From JAMOAW01 sp039908535 (lineage in GTDB: Bacteria > Pseudomonadota > Magnetococcia > Magnetococcales > JADFZT01), in NCBI GenBank assembly GCA_039908535.1, contig JAMOAW010000004.1, forward strand, positions 4,777 to 68,776: a stretch of 64,000 nucleotides of DNA. Direction: 5' to 3'. The notes under the pieces are model-generated. The model had not been told where the DNA came from, made no database searches, and saw only the letters and a program-made list of their open reading frames with translations. Position 1 is the stretch's first letter. Every line of letters begins with the position of its first letter. Of this stretch, positions 28,651 through 36,854 are shown piece by piece. The position numbers and the translations under genes are program-made.

Positions 28651-28705
28651 TCAAGCACTAGGGGGGCACAAACCGCCCCCCCAGGGTTTTGTTTTTGGGC
28701 ACGCC
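28651..28705 (+). repeat. dispersed G/C-hairpin element, short copy
   Basis: A short member of the window's intergenic repeat family. GGGGGG pairs with CCCCCC across a small loop, then AGGGTTTTGTTTTTG and GGGCACGCC follow. It lies right after bamD and may also work as a transcription terminator. Confidence 0.7.
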
Positions 28706-28762
28706 TCAATACCGTCTCACACGTAGTTAGACTCATGAACGAGCAAACCAATAGTTCCAAAT

Positions 28763-28789
28763 CAAATAAGAAATTTTTTTTATCGATAA
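28763..28789 (+). promoter_or_regulatory. possible sigma-28 (FliA) promoter of chemoreceptor gene
   Basis: CAAA, a 15-base spacer and ATCGATAA lie about 97 bases before the chemoreceptor start. The FliA consensus is TAAA-N15-GCCGATAA; the core CGATAA and spacing fit, with mismatches at the -35 first base and -10 first two bases. Chemoreceptor genes are often under this sigma factor. Confidence 0.45.
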
Positions 28790-28885
28790 TAGACATCAAC
28801 AATTTCCTTATTCATAAAAATCTGTTAATGTAATATATTGTTAATATTTTAAATCAATAAAAAAAATATGAGAGGAAAGTAAATA

Positions 28886-30574
28886 ATGTCAATTCAGAAT
28901 ATAAAAATCAGCACCAGATTGAATGTTGGATTTGGTATCGTACTATTGGTTATGTTATTAGCCTTTATGATCACATACAATGCCATACTGAATACTCAAA
29001 ATTCTGCCATTCAAGTGCAAAAGGAGTCCCTTCCTATGGCATTGGAGGCAAAAAACATGCGCATTGCGGTTATCGATATTCAACAATGGCTAACCGATGT
29101 TTCGGCCACCCACAATCCCGATGGTTTTAAAACTGCGGAGGCATCCTCAATTCTTTTTAAAAATGGCATCACCCAATTTCGTACGATGTACCAAAAAGAG
29201 AACAACTCTGAAGAATTAAAAAAACTGGAGGATCTGGACAAAGCATTTGATATCCTATATGCAGTCGGCACTAAAATGGCCAACTCTTATATAAAAGAGG
29301 GTTTAGAGGCCGGCAATGCCATTATGGAAGAGTTTGACGGGGCCTCGACAAAGCTACAAAGCTTAATCGCTAAAATGGTTGAAAACCAAGTAACCGAAGC
29401 TCATGACAATACAAAAGTAATTGTTGATCAAACCGATCAAGTGATTCAAATATTATTGATTATGGGGACGATTGCCATTCTCCTAAGTGCAACCATTGGT
29501 TTTATTCTGACCAGCTCTATTTCTAAGCCATTGTTCATCATTCAAGCCTTTTGCAGTGACCTAGCCCTTGGTGACCTCTCAAAATCTTGCCAAATTCATA
29601 CACAGGATGAAATCGGTCAGATGGCTGATACGTTAAATCAAGCGATAGATAAATTACGCGAAACATTCCGAGAGGTCCAACAGGCCAGCATTTCCGTTGC
29701 CTCTGGTAGCACGGAGCTTTCCGAAACATCGCAAACCATGTCACAAGGGGCGGTCGAACAGGCGGCTTCTATTGAAGAGACCTCCAGTGCCATGGAGGAG
29801 ATGGCCGCCAATATTGCTCAAAACACCGACAACTCCCAAAAAACCCAGTCTATTGCCACCAAAGCCGCCCAGGATGCCGCCGATGGTGGCAAGGCGGTCA
29901 ATGAGGCGGTTACCGCCATGCGGGAAATTGCCAACAAGATCTCTATTATTGAGGAGATCGCCCGCCAAACGAATCTATTGGCTTTGAATGCTGCCATTGA
30001 GGCCGCTCGTGCTGGGGAGCATGGCAAAGGTTTTGCTGTGGTCGCCGCTGAGGTCCGCAAATTGGCCGAACGCAGTCAAACCGCCGCTGGCGAAATCAGT
30101 CACCTCTCGGCCTCTAGCGTCGAAGTCGCAGAACAGGCCGGAAATATTATGGTTAAGCTTGTTCCTGACATTCAAATGACTGCAAAATTAGTCGCAGAAA
30201 TTGCTTCTGCCAGCCAAGAACAAAATCAGGGGACGGCCCAAATCAATCAAGCCATCCAACAATTGGATCAAGTTATTCAAAAAAATGCAGGAGCTGCCGA
30301 AGAGATGGCCGCCACTTCAGAGGAACTTTCTGCCCAGGCCGATATTTTACAATCCTCCATGACCTTCTTTAAAACTGGTACCGAGACAAAAGAAGGGGGC
30401 CCCCGTTCCCCCTCCCTCCCCCGCAAATCCCGACCAATGACAACAGCTGCCCCCATCAAAAAATCCAAGGCCTTGCCTCCACCCAGTCGTTCTTTGGGGT
30501 CAATTACTGGGGGAGTCAAACTGGATTTAGGCGGCGGTCAGACGAACATAGACAACGAATTCGAACGTTTTTAA
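28886..30574 (+). CDS. methyl-accepting chemotaxis protein
   Basis: A 562-residue chemoreceptor. It has a first membrane segment (about 14-32), a periplasmic four-helix-bundle-like domain (33-187), a second membrane segment (190-212), HAMP (213-265) and a long cytoplasmic signalling domain. The hairpin tip is clear: [20 protein letters not shown] then [11 protein letters not shown]. The last residues are NEFERF, fitting the loose C-terminal pentapeptide pattern x-aromatic-x-x-aromatic that tethers CheR/CheB in other receptors. The start has a strong ribosome binding site (GAGAGGAAAGTAAATA). The ligand is unknown. Confidence 0.95.
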   Translation: MSIQNIKISTRLNVGFGIVLLVMLLAFMITYNAILNTQNSAIQVQKESLPMALEAKNMRIAVIDIQQWLTDVSATHNPDGFKTAEASSILFKNGITQFRTMYQKENNSEELKKLEDLDKAFDILYAVGTKMANSYIKEGLEAGNAIMEEFDGASTKLQSLIAKMVENQVTEAHDNTKVIVDQTDQVIQILLIMGTIAILLSATIGFILTSSISKPLFIIQAFCSDLALGDLSKSCQIHTQDEIGQMADTLNQAIDKLRETFREVQQASISVASGSTELSETSQTMSQGAVEQAASIEETSSAMEEMAANIAQNTDNSQKTQSIATKAAQDAADGGKAVNEAVTAMREIANKISIIEEIARQTNLLALNAAIEAARAGEHGKGFAVVAAEVRKLAERSQTAAGEISHLSASSVEVAEQAGNIMVKLVPDIQMTAKLVAEIASASQEQNQGTAQINQAIQQLDQVIQKNAGAAEEMAATSEELSAQADILQSSMTFFKTGTETKEGGPRSPSLPRKSRPMTTAAPIKKSKALPPPSRSLGSITGGVKLDLGGGQTNIDNEFERF

Positions 30575-30582
30575 AAGTTCAT

Positions 30583-30733
30583 CTATCGGAAAAATAATAA
30601 TCAAGACCTTGGAGGGCGGAGAACCGCCCCCCAATCCCCCCACCCTTCTTGTTTGATTCTTAAAAAAAAGAGGGGGTTTGGGGGATTCATCCCCCAGGGT
30701 TTTGTTTTTGATTGTTTGCCCGAAGGATATCAT
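30583..30733 (+). repeat. dispersed G/C-hairpin element, near full-length copy
   Basis: Same family as 41776-41940. It has the left end TATCGGAAAAA, then ATCAAGACCTTGG, a hairpin GGGCGG/CCGCCC, an inner C5...A8G5 stem, a hairpin GGGGGATTCATCCCCC, CAGGGTTTTG and the right end TTGCCC-GAAGG-ATATCAT. It occupies the gap between the chemoreceptor and the H-NS-like gene. Confidence 0.85.
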
Positions 30734-30994
30734 CTTTTCTCTGCGCTGATCTGGGATCCACCTATTTAAATAGAGCAGATTCCAGATCGTTTTTTTTCTT
30801 TTTCTAACGGTTCCTTCCTTTAAATTTAAATCGAATTTGATCATTCCTCCACGCACTCATGAAAAAAATTGATAAACAATATTATAAAGATATATAAAAC
30901 AAAAAAAAATATATTTTTTGACTTAACTCCCCATTTGATAAAAATTGATATAAAAAATTTTAAATTAAAAATTGACATTTAGGCACAAAAGCAA

Positions 30995-31023
30995 TTGACA
31001 ACTATTTTTTATTTAAATAAAAT
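30995..31023 (+). promoter_or_regulatory. strong sigma-70 type promoter for the H-NS-like gene
   Basis: TTGACA (30995-31000), a 17-base spacer and TAAAAT (31018-31023), a near-perfect sigma-70 promoter, 42 bases before the start of the downstream gene. A second TTGACA lies 23 bases upstream (30972-30977). The whole stretch 30780-31050 is very A/T-rich, typical of a regulated or nucleoid-protein-bound upstream region. Confidence 0.7.
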
Positions 31024-31064
31024 CTTCTAAAAATTTAAAATAATTTTCACAAAGGAGGAAAAAA

Positions 31065-31538
31065 ATGGCAGCTACAAAAGAAATAACCACACAAGCCATG
31101 ATTGACTATGTGTCTAATGTTCCAGATGAATATTGGAATCAATTTTGTGAGTTGATGGACCAAGAACATATCAAACGTGAAGCCGAATTGCGCACAAAAG
31201 CAATCCATGCCGCCAAAGAAGCCGCCAATAAATATGGTTTTGCCGCTGAAGAATTGTTTGGTCTTTCATCATTGCGAACCAACACGGACCATTTAGACGA
31301 TGACGATAAAGTACCGAGTTCAGCATTGGTTAAAATAAAAGAGATGGCTCCTGAAGGTCTTTATAATCCTAATGCTCCAGAAGGAAAGCAGAAATATTAT
31401 AAGCCAGCAGATAAAGATCGTTGGGTTCGGGTTCCTGAATGGTTAAAAAATGATCTCACAGCGATTAAAGAGAAAGGTGGACGTTTTAACTCACATATTA
31501 TTAAATCGTTATGCGATAAATATCCTATGACGATTTAA
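31065..31538 (+). CDS. H-NS-like small DNA-binding protein (tentative)
   Basis: A 157-residue protein. The N-terminal half is helical with a segment AAKEAANKYGFAAEELFG reminiscent of H-NS family linkers. The C-terminal part has KYYKPADKDRWVRVPEWLK, which loosely matches the H-NS DNA-binding core (K-Y-x-x-P ... W-x-x-x-P-x-W-L) but lacks the usual TWSGRG. I infer a divergent H-NS-type nucleoid protein. Expression is probably high: a strong promoter at 30995-31023 and a strong ribosome binding site (AAAGGAGGAAAAAA). A hairpin terminator follows. Codon use is more A/T-rich than most neighbours. An unrelated small protein cannot be excluded. Confidence 0.55.
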   Translation: MAATKEITTQAMIDYVSNVPDEYWNQFCELMDQEHIKREAELRTKAIHAAKEAANKYGFAAEELFGLSSLRTNTDHLDDDDKVPSSALVKIKEMAPEGLYNPNAPEGKQKYYKPADKDRWVRVPEWLKNDLTAIKEKGGRFNSHIIKSLCDKYPMTI

Positions 31539-31573
31539 AACACGCTTTTATCCTGCCCTAGCGAATTGGATAA

Positions 31574-31607
31574 AAAATGGAGGCAATCTCATCACTGTCT
31601 CCATTTT
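31574..31607 (+). terminator. hairpin terminator after the H-NS-like gene
   Basis: AAAATGGAG pairs with CTCCATTTT over a 16-base loop, 35 bases after the stop codon; more T runs follow shortly after. A plausible intrinsic terminator. Confidence 0.5.
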
Positions 31608-31674
31608 GCCAAATTTTTTTTTGCATATATACTTTATTTTTTCCTGTTTTTTTCTCTGATTGAGGTAATTTTTT

Positions 31675-32223
31675 ATGTTTTTTTTGCAGACTTATTTTTC
31701 CAAAATGGTTGCAACCCAAACCCGCCCGATAAGAGTTAACACATCTGAAATATTTTGGTCTTGGCTGGGATCCTTCTTGGGTATTGGCTTAGTGGGGTGG
31801 TTGGACCATTTTTATTTATCTGGGACAGATCTCACGTTGATGATTGGCAGTTTTGGTGCATCGGCTGTATTGATTTATGGTGCGCCCGCAAGCCCCCTTG
31901 CACAACCCCGAAATTTATTGGGTGGTCACTTGTTCTCTGCTCTTGTCGGAGTGACTATTTTTAAAATTTTTTCTGCCCAACCCTGGCTGGCCGCTGCCTT
32001 GGCCGTCTCCTTGGCCATAGTGGTCATGCATCTCACCTCTACCTTACATCCCCCAGGGGGGGCTACGGCTCTTATTGCCGTGATTGGTTCCCATAAAATT
32101 CATGCGTTGGGGTTTATATACGCCCTCATTCCCGTATTATTGGGGGCCTTTTTAATGCTCATCGTGGCGGTGGGAGTCAACAACCTCGCCAAAAATCGTC
32201 ACTATCCCCTTTGGTGGTATTAA
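31675..32223 (+). CDS. HPP-family membrane protein
   Basis: A 182-residue integral membrane protein with about four hydrophobic segments and the defining motif LTSTLHPPGGATAL (about residues 122-135). HPP proteins are found in bacteria and plants; a nitrite transport role was proposed in plant plastids, but the bacterial role is mostly unknown. The ATG at 31675 follows GAGGTAATTTTTT, a fair ribosome binding site. It converges on the phage tail-chaperone genes, whose last stop is 17 bases away on the other strand. Confidence 0.88.
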   Translation: MFFLQTYFSKMVATQTRPIRVNTSEIFWSWLGSFLGIGLVGWLDHFYLSGTDLTLMIGSFGASAVLIYGAPASPLAQPRNLLGGHLFSALVGVTIFKIFSAQPWLAAALAVSLAIVVMHLTSTLHPPGGATALIAVIGSHKIHALGFIYALIPVLLGAFLMLIVAVGVNNLAKNRHYPLWWY

Positions 32224-32240
32224 AATCAAAAAAGAAGCCT

Positions 32241-32404
32241 TTACCTCCCCTTCTCTTGCTCTAATGCCAATAATACCAATGCCAATGGATACTCCCAAGC
32301 CATAACATGGCCACGGGCAATCAAGTGGAGGAGAGCCCGTTCAAAATTGCGTCGACCGTCTACCGGGTTTGTTTCCCGGCCTCCATCAGACGGCTGAGCA
32401 ATCC
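32241..32404 (-). CDS. T-like frameshift extension of tail assembly chaperone
   Basis: This frame has no good independent start: the only candidate lies inside the upstream frame without a ribosome binding site. It overlaps the end of the 101-aa chaperone frame in the -1 register. Ribosomes slipping at T TTT TTC (32405-32411) would add about 54 residues, giving a protein of about 141 aa ending in PLALVLLALEQEKGR. This matches the E/E+E' (P2) and G/GT (lambda) arrangement, in which the longer form chaperones the tape measure protein. No tape measure gene follows here. Confidence 0.7.
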
Positions 32405-32665
32405 GAAAAAATCGGGATTTATCTCTTGACACTCGCCAAGCACGTCTCGCAATTGCATGGGCGTGAATTGTTCCATAGCCTCTTGGGACAAATCGGTCAT
32501 GAACGATAAAACCCGCAAAGGGGTTTGGGGAAATAACAAATCCCCTACCGGATCACACTGTTTTTCGCTCTGCAACGACACCAGCCAGGCGCGAATCTCC
32601 CCAGCCGTCACCTCTCGAATCTGAATCTCCCGATTCTCTATCTTTTTGACTTTGATCATGCGCAT
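32360..32665 (-). CDS. phage tail assembly chaperone (short form)
   Basis: A 101-residue protein, acidic to neutral, following a tail-tube gene on the same strand as in many phages. The sequence includes a mid-region FMTDLSQEAMEQFTPMQL and ends KQTR. The call rests on position, size and the programmed-frameshift geometry rather than on a strong sequence motif. It starts with MRMIKV; no strong ribosome binding site is seen. Between it and the tail-tube gene lies an inverted copy of the dispersed hairpin element. Confidence 0.65.
   Translation of the reverse strand: MRMIKVKKIENREIQIREVTAGEIRAWLVSLQSEKQCDPVGDLLFPQTPLRVLSFMTDLSQEAMEQFTPMQLRDVLGECQEINPDFFGLLSRLMEAGKQTR
32405..32411 (-). promoter_or_regulatory. 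programmed -1 ribosomal frameshift site
   Basis: On the minus strand the heptamer reads T TTT TTC in the zero frame (codons GAT TTT TTC), a canonical X-XXY-YYZ slippery sequence. It sits exactly where the short chaperone frame overlaps the downstream -1 frame, and P2 gene E uses a similar T-run site. Downstream bases could form a small stem (CGG...CCG). Confidence 0.72.
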
Positions 32666-32690
32666 GGATCTATTCTTTCATGGCTAAAAA

Positions 32691-32775
32691 TATGATGCCC
32701 TTCGGGCAAAAAATTAAAAAAAAGTGGGGAGAATTTAGGGCGGTTCCCCGCCCCAAAAGTCTTGATTCTCATTTT
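32691..32775 (-). repeat. dispersed G/C-hairpin element, inverted copy
   Basis: Reads on the minus strand as the family order: ATCAAGACTTTTGGGG, a GGGCGG/CCGCCC hairpin, then TTTTTTGCCCGAAGGGCATCAT. It separates the tail-tube gene from the chaperone gene, a place where phage genomes normally have no repeat. Confidence 0.8.
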
Positions 32776-32788
32776 CTGATATATTATC

Positions 32789-33535
32789 TTATTGGCGCAA
32801 CTCCACCGTATACGGAGTGGTCTGCCCAGTCAGGGTCTCCAAAGAGCCAGAAAGTTCAATGCTGGTATATTCATCCGAAAGAAAATCCACCCCACCAGAG
32901 GGGCTCAACACCGCTTTATCAATCGTTAAAATGACATCGGCCCCATCAGCAAAATTTTTACCATCCAAAATCAAACGCGCTTTGATGGTCGGTTGGGTAG
33001 AGCCACTGATTTTATTGCCCGTGACCGCCTCATGATCATAATCAACATGCAACTCTTGGGCATCGCTGATGGTACCCCCTTCAAGAGCCTGAAGCAAACC
33101 AACCCGAAGATTGAGTTGATAATCAGTTCCTTTCACAAAAGTGGTGGTATCGGTCTCATCTTGCACCACCACACTGGTATTGATCAAATTACCCTTGGCC
33201 AGTTGTACCCATTTGCCCAATTTTGCCACCACAACTTCCCCAGAAACCGATCCAGAGGCCACATTCAAAACCGACTCATCCCCCAAAAGAGCGATGGAAA
33301 GGTTGGTTTTATTCAACTCATCCAACGTAATTTCAATCTTGGCAGGTTTTTTAATCTGGGCCGAATCCAGAGTTTGACCATAAGTATTGCGACCACGAGA
33401 AATCCGCTCCTTAATTTCGGTCTCCTCGCTGATCATCAGTTTGGTCGCATTACCCACATCCATCAATCCCGTGCTGTTCCCATCTTCATCCAGGCGATCC
33501 ATATATAAGTCGCCAGATCCTAAAAATCCAGACAT
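32789..33535 (-). CDS. phage tail tube protein-like
   Basis: A 248-residue protein resembling siphophage-type tail tube proteins. It begins FLGSGDLYMDRLDEDGNSTG and continues through VGNATKL, YGQTLDSAQIKKPAKIEIT and LSIALLGDESVLNV, with a beta-rich end. Tail tubes form the channel for DNA delivery. The ATG at 33535 has a perfect GGAGG five bases upstream, so this start is preferred over 33580. It is followed by the frameshifting chaperone but not by tape measure, baseplate or head genes, so it is an orphan tail cassette. It is intact, which suggests either a recent remnant or a retained use. Confidence 0.75.
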   Translation of the reverse strand: MSGFLGSGDLYMDRLDEDGNSTGLMDVGNATKLMISEETEIKERISRGRNTYGQTLDSAQIKKPAKIEITLDELNKTNLSIALLGDESVLNVASGSVSGEVVVAKLGKWVQLAKGNLINTSVVVQDETDTTTFVKGTDYQLNLRVGLLQALEGGTISDAQELHVDYDHEAVTGNKISGSTQPTIKARLILDGKNFADGADVILTIDKAVLSPSGGVDFLSDEYTSIELSGSLETLTGQTTPYTVELRQ

Positions 33536-33789
33536 ACCTACCTCCATTACAAATGATTGAATAAAAACCGATTGATCCAAAAAAACAATCCCAACTACCG
33601 GCGTTCCATGGTCAAACGAAGTTTATCCCCACCTGTTACAAAGTTTTAAGTAGAAATGAAACAGCAGCAACCTAAAGAAAACTAAAAATTTATCGCCCTT
33701 TGTCACTTGAAGAAATACCCTATAAATGATAACGTAATCATAACAATTTGTATTACAAATAATTTAACAAAAAAAATTTGGATATATTT

Positions 33790-35988
33790 ATGCCGCAGGC
33801 ACTGCCAATCCAGAATAAACCGCGTTTTTTTTCAATTGAAAAAAAAATTATCTCTATATGGATCGGATTGTTTCTTTTAGGAATGATTTTTCTTGGTTGG
33901 GCCTCCTACCGCTCTATTCATCAAGCGGCGGTCAAAAATGCCAAGGTGATTTTAGTTCACCAATTAATGGAGCTCAACTACGACCTCACCGAAATGATTC
34001 ACTCATTCAATCAATTTATCCTAGTGATTGCCACCTCTTCTCTCTATCAACGCTATTTTGAACTCCCAGAGTCCCGCAAAAACAGCTACGACGATCAAGG
34101 TCATATTCTGTTTTCAAAAAAACAATGGACCATAAAAAATGAATTAGATAACTGGATTATAAATATACAAAAAAAAATTCCAGCCGTAGAGAGTTGTCTG
34201 ATCGATAAAAGTGGTCAAGAACATAGTCGAGTAACCAAAGGAATCATTGCCCCACCAGAAGAGTATTCCAACTCTGAGACGCAACAGCCTTTTTTTAAGT
34301 CCGCTTGGGAAATCCCTCCTGAGACGATTCAGTTAAGCCCGCCCTATATCTCACCCGATACCAACGACTGGGTTTTAGCCTTTGTCACCCCTATCCAACT
34401 CAAAGACGGCAGCCGACCAGCCATCTTTCACAATGAAATCCCCCTCGCTCTGTTGCAAACCATGGCGAACCATTATAGCGAGGTTGATCGAAATTTTCCT
34501 GGGGCATCCAAAACAGCCGTCAACCAGGACGAATTCGAAGGTCTCAACCTAAAAACCACCTTTCAAATTATTGCCTTTGATGCCAACCAACAAGTGGTGA
34601 TACATAGTCACGCCCATAGCCCGATTTCCCCTAATTCCAAAACAAAAAATTCCTTTCCATTATTGAAAGAGGTCACTCAAAACCCAGCATTGGCAACCAA
34701 ATTGGCCCAAACAGCCAATGAAAATGTACAAATTATTCGTATGATGTTTCAAGGCGAATCCACCTATCTGGCCTTTTTACGTTCTACCATCCTCGACTGG
34801 ACCTTAGTCGTGATCTTCCAAGAAGAAAAATTACTCCTGGGTGGAAATACCCTACGCCAATTAGGGACAAAAATTTTTACCATCGCCCTCCTCATCATCG
34901 CCATTGGCTTTTTGATGGCCCGTTGGCTGGCCCATCAAATCAGCCACCCCCTCGTTCAAATCAGCGAACTGGCCAATAAACTGGCCAAGGGAAATTATAA
35001 TCTCACCTTTAATATTAATCTTCCCAAAGATGAAATTGGTCGGTTGGGGGCCAGCCTGGAGAGCATGAAAGAGAGTCTTGCTCAAAATACCCATAACTTG
35101 GAACAACAAGTTCGTACCCGAACCAAAGATCTCCGCTTGGCCAACGAACAACTGCAACATGTCATTCAGGAGCTTCAAACCACACGGGAAGAGTTGGTAC
35201 ACAGCGAAAAAATGGCCTCACTCGGTAAATTGGTGGCGGGCTTTGCCCATGAAGTCAATACCCCCATCGGGATTGCCGTTGGAACCATTTCCAGTATCCC
35301 AGACAACCTCAACCACATTCATACACTCTTAAAAGACGAAGAAGTCGATCTCAACGAATTGGAATATCACCTCAAAAAAATTCACGATGTCAGCTCCCTA
35401 GGCATGTCCAACCTGAAACGGGCCAGCGATCTCATCACCCGATTTAAGCGTACATCCATCGACCAAACTTACGAGAAATCACGTATTTTTAACATACAAG
35501 AGATAATTCAGGATGTCTTGACACCCCTGAATCACCGTTTTAAACGCACATCAATAAACATCACCCTAGAAACCCCACCATGCACAATCTTCAGCCAACC
35601 AGGTGTCATCAGTCAGATCATTACGAATCTTTTGATAAACAGCTTGATCCATGGCTTTGAAGATGGCAAAATACCAGGTCAAATCACGCTTACCTCTTCT
35701 TTAAATCCAGAGACCAAACGGTTTACCCTCCTCTACCAAGACAACGGGAAGGGTATGGAGCCAGAAACGCTCAAAAAGGCCTTTGACCCTTTTTATACCA
35801 CCAACCGCAGCGGTGGCGGATCTGGACTGGGATTGTTTATCTGTTATAATTTAATTCGAGATCAACTCGCAGGCACCATCCACTGCACCAGTAAACCGGG
35901 AGAGGGTGTTCTTTTTCGTATCAATTTTCCAGTCAATGCAGAACATATGGCCTCTGATGAGGATAACGTTTATGTCTCGGAAAAATAA
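33790..35988 (+). CDS. membrane sensor histidine kinase
   Basis: A 732-residue kinase. It has a first membrane segment (about 20-40), a large periplasmic sensor (45-355, cache-like), a second membrane segment (364-385), HAMP (386-440) and a coiled coil. A HisKA-type helix follows with GFAHEVNTPIG (His about 487), then HATPase with NLLINSLIHGFED, DNGKGM and GGGSGLGLF. There is no receiver domain and no partner regulator gene adjacent, so its partner is unknown. The ATG at 33790 is preferred to the TTG at 33778. The last codons and stop (VYVSEK) lie inside the left end of a dispersed repeat element. Confidence 0.92.
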   Translation: MPQALPIQNKPRFFSIEKKIISIWIGLFLLGMIFLGWASYRSIHQAAVKNAKVILVHQLMELNYDLTEMIHSFNQFILVIATSSLYQRYFELPESRKNSYDDQGHILFSKKQWTIKNELDNWIINIQKKIPAVESCLIDKSGQEHSRVTKGIIAPPEEYSNSETQQPFFKSAWEIPPETIQLSPPYISPDTNDWVLAFVTPIQLKDGSRPAIFHNEIPLALLQTMANHYSEVDRNFPGASKTAVNQDEFEGLNLKTTFQIIAFDANQQVVIHSHAHSPISPNSKTKNSFPLLKEVTQNPALATKLAQTANENVQIIRMMFQGESTYLAFLRSTILDWTLVVIFQEEKLLLGGNTLRQLGTKIFTIALLIIAIGFLMARWLAHQISHPLVQISELANKLAKGNYNLTFNINLPKDEIGRLGASLESMKESLAQNTHNLEQQVRTRTKDLRLANEQLQHVIQELQTTREELVHSEKMASLGKLVAGFAHEVNTPIGIAVGTISSIPDNLNHIHTLLKDEEVDLNELEYHLKKIHDVSSLGMSNLKRASDLITRFKRTSIDQTYEKSRIFNIQEIIQDVLTPLNHRFKRTSINITLETPPCTIFSQPGVISQIITNLLINSLIHGFEDGKIPGQITLTSSLNPETKRFTLLYQDNGKGMEPETLKKAFDPFYTTNRSGGGSGLGLFICYNLIRDQLAGTIHCTSKPGEGVLFRINFPVNAEHMASDEDNVYVSEK

Positions 35989-36095
35989 ACATCAAGAGCT
36001 AGGGGGGCACAGAACCGCTCCCCACTCCTCCCATTTTTTTAATTCTTAAAAAAATGGGAGGAGTGGGGAATTCCAAAAAAAATCGGCGGTTCCAT
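35976..36095 (+). repeat. dispersed G/C-hairpin element overlapping the kinase stop
   Basis: Left end TCTCGGAAAAATAAACATCAAGAG, then GGGGGGCACAGAACCG/CTCCCC hairpin and a long stem (CTCCCATTTTTTT paired with AAAAAAATGGGAG). It supplies the last codons and TAA of the upstream kinase gene and separates it from the wHTH/AAA-FtsK pair. Confidence 0.8.
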
Positions 36096-36125
36096 TATTA
36101 AAAAATCAAGAAAAGGGGTTTAGGC

Positions 36126-36854
36126 ATGGAACTTGTCGACGAAATGACCGAACGCTTTATAAAAAAAAATAAGCTGTTTGTTTCCAAATCCGAATTTTTT
36201 GTCTTGCTGGGAGCTAAACTGTGCCAACAATTGGCAATCACCAAACAAACTCCCGTTGATCTCCTCACCCAAGCACTACTGCGCCACTGTGGGAACGCCT
36301 TTCGGGTGATGAAAGGGGGGCGATACCTCTATATTGCCCGCAACCTTGCCGATGATGTTTTTCTGCTCGACAAAATACAACGACAAACAAAACCCTTTAC
36401 CGTCAAAGCCATCGGGCAAAATCTACCCCTGACCGTAGATCTATTTTATACCGCTTTTACCCAACTGTTAGAACGTCAAGAGGTGAGATGTATCGCACTG
36501 AGAAAATCCGATGGCATGCCCCTTTTCCAGACCACATCGCCTATTTCTGAAGAGGTCAAATCAGCCCCGCCTCCCCCCTCTTTGCCTCCTCAATCCGATC
36601 GTCAGAGCTTTCATCAAGCCTGCCTAAAGAGTGGACAAGGCCGCAATTTTATCTTTATCCATCAAATACGCTCTCATCTGGGATGGGAAAGAAAACGATT
36701 TGATCAGGTGTTGCAGCAGCTGCATAGCGATGGATTGATTTTACTCAATATGGGCGACCCCACTCAACTCTCAGCCACGCAATTACGCAATTCGTTTCAG
36801 GATAGCAATGGTTTCCTTTACCTTACCCTCAATTGGTTGGAGCCGCACGCATGA
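36126..36854 (+). CDS. winged-helix-like protein coupled to an AAA-FtsK motor
   Basis: A 242-residue protein of no recognised family. Two regions look like small winged-helix folds: one at about 20-85, and one at about 170-235 with FIHQIRSHLGWERKRFDQVLQQLHSDG spread over a helix-turn-helix pattern (key residues LGWxxxxxDxxLxxLxxDGLI). A Pro/Ser-rich linker (about 140-160) separates them. No catalytic motif is seen. Its last four bases overlap the start of the next gene (ATGA), so the two proteins are probably made together and work together. It may be the DNA- or partner-binding subunit. The start near 36126 has AAGGGGTTTAGGC upstream. Confidence 0.6.
   Translation: MELVDEMTERFIKKNKLFVSKSEFFVLLGAKLCQQLAITKQTPVDLLTQALLRHCGNAFRVMKGGRYLYIARNLADDVFLLDKIQRQTKPFTVKAIGQNLPLTVDLFYTAFTQLLERQEVRCIALRKSDGMPLFQTTSPISEEVKSAPPPPSLPPQSDRQSFHQACLKSGQGRNFIFIHQIRSHLGWERKRFDQVLQQLHSDGLILLNMGDPTQLSATQLRNSFQDSNGFLYLTLNWLEPHA

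Noticed and set aside
32241..32432. Independent 63-aa gene
   Set aside because: No ribosome binding site, and its start lies inside the chaperone frame; a -1 extension via T TTT TTC explains it better.
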